DNA from: Septoria linicola
Taxonomy: Eukaryota; Ascomycota; Dothideomycetes; Mycosphaerellales; Mycosphaerellaceae
NCBI GenBank assembly: GCA_024114885.1
Contig: CP099418.1
Span: forward strand, 1,922,001-1,986,000
DNA: 64,000 nt
Direction: 5' to 3'
Position numbers and translations under genes: made by a program. The notes under the pieces were generated by a model. It was not told where the DNA came from. It ran no database searches and was given only the letters and a program-made list of their open reading frames with translations. Positions 54,401 through 61,843 of the stretch are shown here, piece after piece; position 1 is the stretch's first letter, and every line of letters begins with the position of its first letter.

Positions 54401-55736
54401 GATGTGGGGTCGTGCCGTCAACGATGCGGTACGAAAGTTTTTGCAGTTCCAGATCACTGTCAACATCACAGCTGTTTTGCTTGCGTTCATCAGTGCGGTG
54501 TCGAACGAAAACGAGGAATCAGTGCTCACTGCCGTACAACTGCTCTGGATTAACTTGATCATGGATACCATGGCCGCCCTGGCCCTTGCCACCGATCCCC
54601 CCAGTCGACAAATCCTCAATCGTAAGCCAGATCCAAAGTCTGCGCCACTCTTCTCGGTCACCATGTGGAAGATGATCATCGGGCAAGCCATATATCAACT
54701 TACAGTGACTCTGATCTTGTATTTTGCGGGCGCGAGCATCTTGGGCTACGATAACGACTTGGAGCATAGGCAACACCAGACTCTCGTCTTCAATACCTTC
54801 ACTTGGATGCAAATTTTCAATGCTTTGAACAACCGGCGACTGGACAACCGCTTCAATGTCTTTGAAGGATTGACACGCAATCTGTTCTTCGTTGGCATCT
54901 TTATGGTCATGATTGGCGGCCAAGTACTCATCATTTTTGTTGGTGGTTGGGACGCCTTCAACGCGGAACGTCAAACCGGCACTCAATGGGGCATTGCTTT
55001 AGTCCTTGGCGCACTGTCTTTGCCGATCGGTGTGATAGTACGCTTATTCCCGGACGAAATAGCTGCCCAGCTGGTTCCGCCATTCATCAAGAAGTGGTCA
55101 CGCAAGCGACAGGAAAAGAAGCTCATGGTTACTGATGAAGAGGGTGGGCAGAATCCATTCGAATTCAATCAGGCACTGTATGAGATCAAGGAGGAGCTGG
55201 CCTGGCTCAAGAAGTACAAGGGAGGACGCATCAACAGCCTCAAGTTCGCAGTCACTCACCCCAAGGAGACTTTCATGCACAGTCGTAGTCCGAGCCGTAG
55301 CCGAGCGAGCTCCAGTCTACCCCGAACTCCCAACAACGAGCCGGATGACCGTCAGGAAGCTCACTCACCTGCCCCGCCCACGCCAGAGTCTCGCCGCAGA
55401 CGTGGACGCTCGCGATCCAACTCCGCTTTTGCTGGTGCAGCTATGGCAGGCATTGTCGCGGGCTCGATCGCTGGAGGCTGGTCACCTGTCGATCGCAGAG
55501 AAGGTGATGCTGACTCGCTCCGCTTTGGTCGTGATCGCTCCAAGAGCGACCTCAGCAAGGAATACCGCCTGGACCCTCACCCAGAGACTTCCAAGAAGGA
55601 TGATGTTGTTGTAAAAGAGGCACCAGTTGATTCACAGCACCCGCCAAGTCAGCGGAACGACACCACGCCTGCCTTCCCGCAAGGACCCTACAGCGGTGAG
55701 CCCAGTTCGGCGAAGAAGGACGACACGGCACCGTGA
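51462..55736 (+). CDS. PMCA-type calcium-transporting P-type ATPase (Pmc1/NCA family)
   Basis: An intronless frame of 1424 codons from the ATG at 51462 (upstream in-frame codons lack ATG). The signature PEGLPLAVTLSLAYATKRM starts at residue 551, the phosphorylated Asp is D594 in SDKTGTLTQ, and the hinge TGDGTNDAPALKAADVGFAM starts at residue 933. About ten membrane segments are visible. A long Ser/Pro-rich N-terminus precedes LGGLVGLEKGLRTD, the region used for autoinhibition in the family, and the C-terminal tail is disordered with Arg/Ser repeats, where a calmodulin site would lie. It pumps Ca2+ into the vacuole or out of the cell with ATP. Vacuolar Pmc1 type is more likely than plasma membrane. 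Confidence 0.95.
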   Translation: MADRPNDASLGSSPDSSKGRTRAPTITIDTSAVRRSTDNGRPVDEDMKDTREAGHYNGGSGLRPVGNGQTAPPDLQGKQSFESRDSRPTSPHNVSSPQQWNQPGGFLSVPSGRSRGNSIDTEETSSTSDVTYVNTHSASDGSKAFGSQTKHEDEHPVISDEEALKPDPGTEDDFHRENNPFAFTPGHMSKLLNPKSLGAFHALGGLVGLEKGLRTDRKSGLSVDEDHLQGSVSFEDATHVGSPSSDKTAVEEPEMATGPADAGSGAFDDRKRIFDENVLPEKRVKNIFELMWIAYNDKVLIVLTVAAVIALSLGIYQAIAYGGVEWIEGVAIIVAIAVVVLVGAINDWQKERQFAKLNKKKEARNVKVVRSGKTQEIDVQAILVGDVLLVEPGDILPVDGIFITGHGVKCDESSATGESDIMKKTGADEVFRAMEASEPLKKLDPFMISGGKITEGVGRMIVTAIGTNSTYGKTMLSLQESNDATPLQAKLNKLAEYIAKLGSSAALLLFVILLIKFLAQLPNNDATPAAKGQQFMTILITAVTIVVVAVPEGLPLAVTLSLAYATKRMLKDNNLVRVLRSCETMGNATTVCSDKTGTLTQNVMTVVAGTVGTSSRFSNRAGANADDAKPDPNEDLHDDVDDVTTSEFIKSLSEPMKLLWKDSIAINSTAFEAEQEGKQVFVGSKTETALLDFARDYLGMDRIATERSNAEIVQMIPFDSGRKYMAMVIKRREANGFRLIVKGASEIMLRHCHSIIRDPTRGIEATSMTAENKKTLEALIDAYASRSLRTIGFIYRDFDTEAWPPRNVRRSEDDKSQAMIEDICKQMTFLGLVGIQDPLRAGVPDAVKDCIMAGVFPRMVTGDNILTAKAIATECGIFTPGGLALEGPEFRKMSKLEQRSVIPKLQVLARSSPDDKKTLVKRLKEMGETVAVTGDGTNDAPALKAADVGFAMNIAGTEVAKEASDIILMDDNFASIVKALMWGRAVNDAVRKFLQFQITVNITAVLLAFISAVSNENEESVLTAVQLLWINLIMDTMAALALATDPPSRQILNRKPDPKSAPLFSVTMWKMIIGQAIYQLTVTLILYFAGASILGYDNDLEHRQHQTLVFNTFTWMQIFNALNNRRLDNRFNVFEGLTRNLFFVGIFMVMIGGQVLIIFVGGWDAFNAERQTGTQWGIALVLGALSLPIGVIVRLFPDEIAAQLVPPFIKKWSRKRQEKKLMVTDEEGGQNPFEFNQALYEIKEELAWLKKYKGGRINSLKFAVTHPKETFMHSRSPSRSRASSSLPRTPNNEPDDRQEAHSPAPPTPESRRRRGRSRSNSAFAGAAMAGIVAGSIAGGWSPVDRREGDADSLRFGRDRSKSDLSKEYRLDPHPETSKKDDVVVKEAPVDSQHPPSQRNDTTPAFPQGPYSGEPSSAKKDDTAP

Positions 55737-56142
55737 TTGCACACTCTTCCAGAACGATGCAATCACTATTGAGCACAATCCACTGGAATTGCGGCCCATC
55801 GCTATGGTTGTCCAATGGCATTGCTGGTGCCATTTCAGAGCCAAAAGGTCTGCTCTACTGGGTTTAGGCTGGGTTCACAAGCACGCCTAGAGTCCGGGCT
55901 GGTGACGGGGCTAGTGATGGCATGCGAGATACATGTTTGGATATGCATGAGGCGAAGACAGAACTTTTCAGAAATGGCCGAGGCATACTTCTTGGCCTAT
56001 TGCATTGCCCAGGAGCGAGTACCAGATCGACTGTGCAAAACATTGTACAAAATACTATTGACGCGCTTAACGTGAGCTGTCTTCTCTCTGCCTTCCCATG
56101 AGCTCCGTGCTGTGTGACCTGCCATTGGAACGATGTGTGCTT
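55737..56142. other. Convergent intergenic region
   Basis: These 406 bases lie between the ends of the Ca2+-ATPase gene and the ligase-like fusion gene. Nothing is recognised. Confidence 0.4.
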
Positions 56143-58338
56143 CTACGAGTTCGCAATCTCTATAACCCGTTTGGCGGCATCCTCAAACTTGTCGAAGGCG
56201 TCCAGCCCAAGACCAGACTCTGCGATTGTCTTCTGCCCTACCTCTTCATTCGTTCCTCGTATCCTGACCACGACAGGCACGTTCTTCATGTCGACCTCCT
56301 TGAATGCTAATAATATGCCGTTGGCGATCATACCGCCATCTGTCAGTCCACCAAAGATGTTGACAAAAATGACCTTGACACGTGGATCTTGTAAGATGAG
56401 CTCGAAGCTCTTCTTGACAGTCTCCGAAGTGGCTTTGCCGCCCGTGTCGAGGAAGTTTGTTGCTCGTCCGCCGTGTAGCTTCAGTGCGTCTACCGTGTTC
56501 ATTGCCAGTCCTGCTCCGTTGACCAACGTGCCGATCTTGGCGTCTGCATCGTCAAACTTGACGTATACAATGCCGTCCTTTTCTGCCTCGACTTCTTCGG
56601 GAGCTTCTTGGTCTTTTTGTCGCAGGCGGTGAATGTCTTCTTGACGTTTCGTGCTCCTGTAAGCTGCGTCGTCGAACATGAGTGTGAGTGAGGGTTGGTG
56701 GAGTTTGAGGTTGCCTGAGCCGCCGATCGAGAGGCAGCCAGAAAGGATGACGGCCTCCTTCTCTTTGTACATCTTCGCGAGAGAAGAGATGAGCTGTGTG
56801 ACTTGTTGTTTGGCGGTCTGCTGAGAGCCGATTTGCAGATAGTCGATGGCGCAGCTGATTAGTGACTCTGGTGGACCTGTAGCCCAGTCATATGGAAAGC
56901 GCTTTACGCGTGCATCGATCGTGGGAGGGTCGGCGGTTGGTGCTACGGCAATGCAGGGGCATCGTTCAGTACGATCGACGATGATGCCTACGTAGAATCC
57001 ATCCTTGGGTGCGTCGTCCAGCGCGAGTGATACACCAGAGATTTTGGAAAGGTATGGATACAAGGGAACTGGGGTCAGCTCCGGGGCAATGTGGAGTCCA
57101 CGCTGCTGTTTTGAGGGTCGACAAGGGCGAAGGACAGAGCCTTGTGCTGCAGGTCTCGACTGAGATGAGCGTATTGAGATGGGGCTTCTTCTCAAGGTGT
57201 AATATCCACGCTTCTGTGTAGCTTGCGCGTTTTGCTGGATTTTGTTCACGTCACGTCCACTTTGAGACAGGAGTGTCTTCATGACTCCACCAAAGTTCTC
57301 TGGATGATCGACCATTTTGGCACCAGCCTCATGAAGCACACTATACTTTTGGTGAGAATCATGCTCGCCGCGGGCAGCCCACGCTCCAGCATGCCCCATG
57401 ATAGTGTTTGGCCTGGCACACTTTCCTCCTACCAGTGCTGCAATTGGCTTCGGGTTCTTCTCTCGTTGCAGATAGTCCTTGATCCAGTCTGCTGCATCTT
57501 CTTCCGCCTTGCCTCCGACCTCTCCAATCAAGACAATGCCTTCCGTCTCATCATCCTTCTCGAACACTCGCAATGCGTCCACGAGGTTGGTCCCGGCCAC
57601 AATATCACCGCCCATGCCAATGACCAAACTTTGGCCGAGACCTGATCGTGTAATGGATGCTACCGCTTCGTACGAGAGAGTGCCTGACTTGGCAGCAATT
57701 CCAATGTGTCCTGGCGCAAAGGTAGGCAGTGGCTGAAAGCCAATTCGACAGAACCCGATGGGAGCAATGATTCCTGGAGCATTGGCACCTACTAGCCGTG
57801 ACTTTGACTGTGTCTTTAGTATGCTTGCAACCTGCACACGATTAGCGGACTCCAACTCAATATTGAACACATGGGAACCCACCCTCATCATATCATGCAA
57901 GGGAATGTGCTCAGCAACAGAGACGATCAGGGGAATCTCGGCCTCTATGGCATCCTCAATAGCTTTCGCACACTGTGAAGCTGCCACGAAGACTGCTGTT
58001 GCGTCTGGCTTGAGCTGTTGTTTCGCCTTCTTCATATCGGGCAAGAGAGGAAGACCAATGTGCTCGCCCTCTTTGCCAGGGGTCACACCGCCAACAATGT
58101 TCGTGCCATATGCTAAGCTGTCTTTTGCATTTCCTGTAGCTACACGTCCAGTAAAGCCTTGGTACATGACCCGAGTGTGCTTGCCGATCTTGAGGTTGTG
58201 CACAGTATCATCGTATCCAGCTCGCAAAGGCGAACTTGAGAAACTTTGTCTGAAGCTTCGTGGAACTGTACGTGCTGTTTGTGTTAGGCGTGAAGCCTGC
58301 GAGGTTCGAAGAGCAGATGCCATGGTGCTGTGTGACAA
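56143..58338 (-). CDS. Fused succinyl-CoA ligase-like alpha-beta protein with degenerate ATP-grasp part, mitochondrial
   Basis: One intronless frame of 731 codons. Residues 1-40 look like a mitochondrial presequence (RLTQTARTVPRSFRQSFSSS). Residues about 50-350 match succinyl-CoA synthetase alpha: VMYQGFTGRVATGNAKDSL, AYGTNIVGGVTPGKEG, APGIIAPIGFCRIGF, and the phospho-His loop IMGHAGAW (His at 316). A linker of about 50 residues follows, then a beta-type segment lacking the N-terminal ATP-grasp subdomain. Where true beta subunits have EINPL this protein reads SGCLSI; TLMFDDAAYRS, KIGTLVNGAGLAMNTVDALK, ATNFLDTGGKA and VNIFGGLTDGGMIANGI are kept. It may be a pseudoenzyme, a regulator or another acyl-CoA ligase. 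The second Met (58323) could be the start. Confidence 0.85.
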   Translation of the reverse strand: MSHSTMASALRTSQASRLTQTARTVPRSFRQSFSSSPLRAGYDDTVHNLKIGKHTRVMYQGFTGRVATGNAKDSLAYGTNIVGGVTPGKEGEHIGLPLLPDMKKAKQQLKPDATAVFVAASQCAKAIEDAIEAEIPLIVSVAEHIPLHDMMRVGSHVFNIELESANRVQVASILKTQSKSRLVGANAPGIIAPIGFCRIGFQPLPTFAPGHIGIAAKSGTLSYEAVASITRSGLGQSLVIGMGGDIVAGTNLVDALRVFEKDDETEGIVLIGEVGGKAEEDAADWIKDYLQREKNPKPIAALVGGKCARPNTIMGHAGAWAARGEHDSHQKYSVLHEAGAKMVDHPENFGGVMKTLLSQSGRDVNKIQQNAQATQKRGYYTLRRSPISIRSSQSRPAAQGSVLRPCRPSKQQRGLHIAPELTPVPLYPYLSKISGVSLALDDAPKDGFYVGIIVDRTERCPCIAVAPTADPPTIDARVKRFPYDWATGPPESLISCAIDYLQIGSQQTAKQQVTQLISSLAKMYKEKEAVILSGCLSIGGSGNLKLHQPSLTLMFDDAAYRSTKRQEDIHRLRQKDQEAPEEVEAEKDGIVYVKFDDADAKIGTLVNGAGLAMNTVDALKLHGGRATNFLDTGGKATSETVKKSFELILQDPRVKVIFVNIFGGLTDGGMIANGILLAFKEVDMKNVPVVVRIRGTNEEVGQKTIAESGLGLDAFDKFEDAAKRVIEIANS

Positions 58339-58885
58339 ATGTCTCTAGCTACATTCGGCGACAATGGCTAAGGGAATATGTTGCAAAAGTAGCAGGCGAG
58401 CGGACGTGAAGAGAGCGGGCTGGAAGGATAGCTCATCGAACTGCACACAACATCATGGTCCAATGCTTTTATACAACTTTACCGACAACCGCGTCGACGT
58501 GAAGCTTTGCCGGAAATAAAAACATAGCCGGGTCTACCGAGATCGGCGTTTGGCAGGATGACAGCTGAAGCGTCGACCTTGCCTGTTCCTGACAGTGCAG
58601 AGGAGCTTGTCTTATTGGGAATAGTCATCGCGTACATTCATCGTCGCTGATGGCATTCGTTGTCGCTGCTTCGATGTCCAAAAAACAAGACATGTACATG
58701 AGACGCTCGCTCGCTCGACTTGCTGTCTGTGAGAGATAGGGTTGCTGATGGCAGGTGCAAGCGACGTCATCTTCTGCACCTTCCCCAGAAATCTAGACCA
58801 TCCACACAGCTAAATCGTAAAGCAGTACACTCCTCACCCGCAGATAAAGCCATCACCTTGATCGAGTGGCTCGCCAGCGCCCGCC
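58339..58885. promoter_or_regulatory. Divergent promoter region
   Basis: This 547-nt stretch separates the ligase-like fusion gene from the small charged orphan, which are divergent. No specific element is recognised. Confidence 0.4.
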
Positions 58886-59395
58886 ATGTCCTCCAACGTA
58901 GCTGCGTCTCTGGGCAAGCTTAAGATTGATGACAATATCAAGTCACGCGTAGAGCCTGCAGAGTCCTGGGAGGATGCTGCCGAAGAAAGTGCAGACGACA
59001 ACAGCAATGATCAAGGCACGGCAACACCTATTCGGCCTGCGACAGCAAATCTGCCTGCTCCTCCTCCGCCAAACCCTTCCTCGCCGACCGATGCCAGGAA
59101 ACGAGATCTGCACTATCAGAACTTTGGGCCACTGAGTTACGAGACCACTTCAACGGAGCCCTCTCCCCGCAGTAGTGATGCCCCAGAACGGAGGCCTGAG
59201 AAGACTACAGCCGTAGCATCGCGGCTGATTGCGGCAGGCTTGGGCCAGCGGGCGCCGAAACGCACGCCAGAGCAGCGCGAATACGATCAAGCAATGAAGA
59301 TTCAGGAGAAAAAGAAACGGGATCAAGCCAAAGCGGAAGAGGAGCGGAAGTTACAGGAGAAGGAAGCTGCTAAGAAGGCCATGTGGGATGATTGA
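58886..59395 (+). CDS. Small charged protein of unknown function
   Basis: An intronless frame of 169 codons. The N-terminal part (KLKIDDNIKSRVEPAESWED) may be a short conserved motif, followed by a Pro-rich disordered stretch (LPAPPPPNPSSP), HYQNFGPLSYE, and an Ala/Gly-rich AASRL-like turn (VASRLIAAGLGQRAPKRTPE). It ends in a lysine/glutamate-rich helix, probably coiled coil (EEERKLQEKEAAKKAMWDD). I do not recognise a family. The ordered motifs at both ends and the codon use like its neighbours suggest a real gene rather than a chance frame. Confidence 0.7.
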   Translation: MSSNVAASLGKLKIDDNIKSRVEPAESWEDAAEESADDNSNDQGTATPIRPATANLPAPPPPNPSSPTDARKRDLHYQNFGPLSYETTSTEPSPRSSDAPERRPEKTTAVASRLIAAGLGQRAPKRTPEQREYDQAMKIQEKKKRDQAKAEEERKLQEKEAAKKAMWDD

Positions 59396-59477
59396 TTTGA
59401 TTCCGGGATGCACTGTCTACTATGTAAGGCCTCCACTCCAAGTTTCATACTTTCCTGACTTCGCATATCAGCTTGAT

Positions 59478-60371
59478 TTAGACCCTCTCATCTGCCCTTT
59501 CGCGCTTCTTCTTATCACTCCAAGGTAGGTGTACCACCGGAACCGCAAACCAGAAATTCGAGCCATCAGCCATGCCTATATAGAATGTGTTAGCTCAAGA
59601 TTAATGCAGTGTAGGTTGCATGGCGATGCACTGACCAGCGAACATGTTCCACCAAGCCAAGAAAGCGGCAAGGATGCCGAAGACACCTCCAGCTTGTTGA
59701 AGGCCTGCAGAAGCAGCGGTAGCAGCATATTGTTCACTAAGTGCCAGGCACAGGAACGCAAGGTCCAGCACGACGAAGAGCGAAAGAAAGGCCACTGTGG
59801 ACCTGGTCGTGAGCAGCATGCAGAGCGTTGTGAAGATGAACCAGCCCCAAAGGTACAGGGCGAAGACTTCGCTAAAGTTGCTGGCGCCGGTGGTCTTGTC
59901 AACGTACGACTGCACGATCCCAAAGGAGGGCGTAAGCAAAATGCCAAATGAGATCCAGAAGCCTCCATAAGAGCTCAAAGCGGTAGCACTAGAGAAGTCA
60001 CGCTCAGTTGTGAGAATTTCGCATCGGCATGTAAGCACTCACCCGAAAGTGTTACCAACAGCCATTTCCCACATGCCAGCGAGCAATTGAACAAGTCCTC
60101 CATATCCATATGCGAGGGCGACAACGAGGTTCGGTGCCGTTACATCGAGAACTTTGAGGTTGATGCAGGAGAGGACAAATGTTGTCAGGGCAAAGGCTCC
60201 CAGCCCGAGTGGTGCAGGGTTTGCGATCTTCTTTTGCTGAGCAATGTTGGCGTGTTGACCTGGCTCAAATTCTCCTCCCTTGGCTGGAGACATCACTGTG
60301 GTTGTGTGATGAAGGCGGGACATCTCGTGCGTTGTCTCCTGCTGCTTCTCGAATGATGGTGACTGCGACAT
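59478..60371 (-). CDS. Acetate transporter of the GPR1/FUN34/YaaH (AceTr) family
   Basis: Exons 60371-60043, 59988-59636 and 59575-59478 join in phase through 54- and 60-nt introns to 259 residues. The family signature NPAPLGLGAFALTTF begins at about residue 51; six membrane segments follow, including LLAGMWEMAVGNTFG across the first intron, SYGGFWISFGILLTPSFG, and MFAGMADGSNFWFAVPV across the second. Members such as Ato1/Ady2 and Aspergillus AcpA import acetate with protons across the plasma membrane, and some export ammonium. The first intron interrupts the same Gly-rich site as in related genes as far as I recall. Confidence 0.93.
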
Positions 60372-61843
60372 TGTCCTTGGGAACTGGGCGGGGGATGTTG
60401 GAGCTCGTGGTAATGCAGACTCTCAATGGCATTGGCGGGAAGCTGTTGAAGGTGTTGATGGCACGTCTTCCATGACAACAGTGTTTCCTTTATACGTTGT
60501 GATAAATCGTTGACTCTGCGATCTCGCTCCATTGATCCGTTGATCCATGGCGTTGCGAAGTGACCGGCTTGTTAGTGTGCGATGGGGTCTCGGGTAGGCA
60601 TCAATATAATTTGGCATTCAGAGATGGACTAGTGCACGTGAAAGCCATGCTCTCGATGGTGGCGCCCAATGTGCTTTGCTGGAGCAGTCAATATGTCACT
60701 GTGTGGAGACCCGGGAAGCTTCAGAGGCATGGCTTGGTCCAGACCAAGCTTCATGTGGCATTTCTTGACACTTCCCCATGGGTGCCCCAGAGGACGCTAC
60801 ATCTTGCTCAAATTGTTTCCTGCCAAACCGGCTCTGCGGCTGCGAAGATGACACTCCTTTGACCTCGGATATGGACTCTCTGGACCACGGTGGAAGCTGG
60901 AGATGCATGAACAGCTGTGCTCGCCTTACCAATCGCAGGCAGACTAGTCGTGAGCATAACTACTGATGACCAGTGCAAACCGGCCTCAGCAGAGCACTGA
61001 AGGTTCTGCGGCGTGAAGATACCCATGGAAACGATTCACCAGTGTAGGGATAGAGTAGACTAGAACAGGGCCGCTGTTGAGATGTAGGCAAACAGCGAGG
61101 GGGCAAGACAAGCTCTGCACCAGATTGTGGACCATCGGCGGGAGACACATCCTCGACTGAGCTCGCGTTGGTCTAATTCCAATATGCAAATATCTGTCCC
61201 TTCGAGATCGCTCATGGCTTGCTTGCGAAGATAGCATTCGCGTCCAGACAAGCATGTCCAGCCTCGCTGGCTCGATTACAACTGAGCATGGCATAGTACT
61301 TCATGTTCGTGTCTCTTCGTTCTGATCAAGAGTCCTGTCGTTAGCAGCAATATTGCTTGGTCATGCCTTTAAAGTCTCTGCGGTGGCCTTGAGTGGTGAC
61401 AGAGTCCTTAGACTTGGCGAGGCCTTGGCGCATCAGGGAGGTAGACCAACTCACCGTGCACGGCCTGCCCAGACAATCGTACCTGGTCCTGAGGAAACGA
61501 TGTGCTTCTGTGCCTCTGTGTCATGACCATGCGAGAGACTGTAAAGCTTGGCCGGCTCAGCCACTTTGGCCGACGCTCAAAGGTAGTAGATCGGAGCCTA
61601 ACCATAGTGCCACCAATTGCTTTGCGGCGTTCTGATCCTTCAGGTCTCTCTATGCCCCATCGAGAGGCAGTCGTTCGCACGACACGCGCTATCAACTCTG
61701 GTTGATCCTGCACCTCAATGTCAGCGCGATGGTCCCAGCAACTCTCCCTCGTTCTGTACCACAGACGATGGACGACAGCATTCAGCTCACGCAGCGAAAT
61801 ATTCCCGAGTTAGCAGTGGGACGGTGTGTGTAAAGCAAAGAGA
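60372..61843. other. Intergenic region
   Basis: About 1.5 kb between the acetate transporter and the DUF6536 gene, divergent. Open frames are short and overlapping on both strands. It should hold both promoters; nothing else is recognised. Confidence 0.4.
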
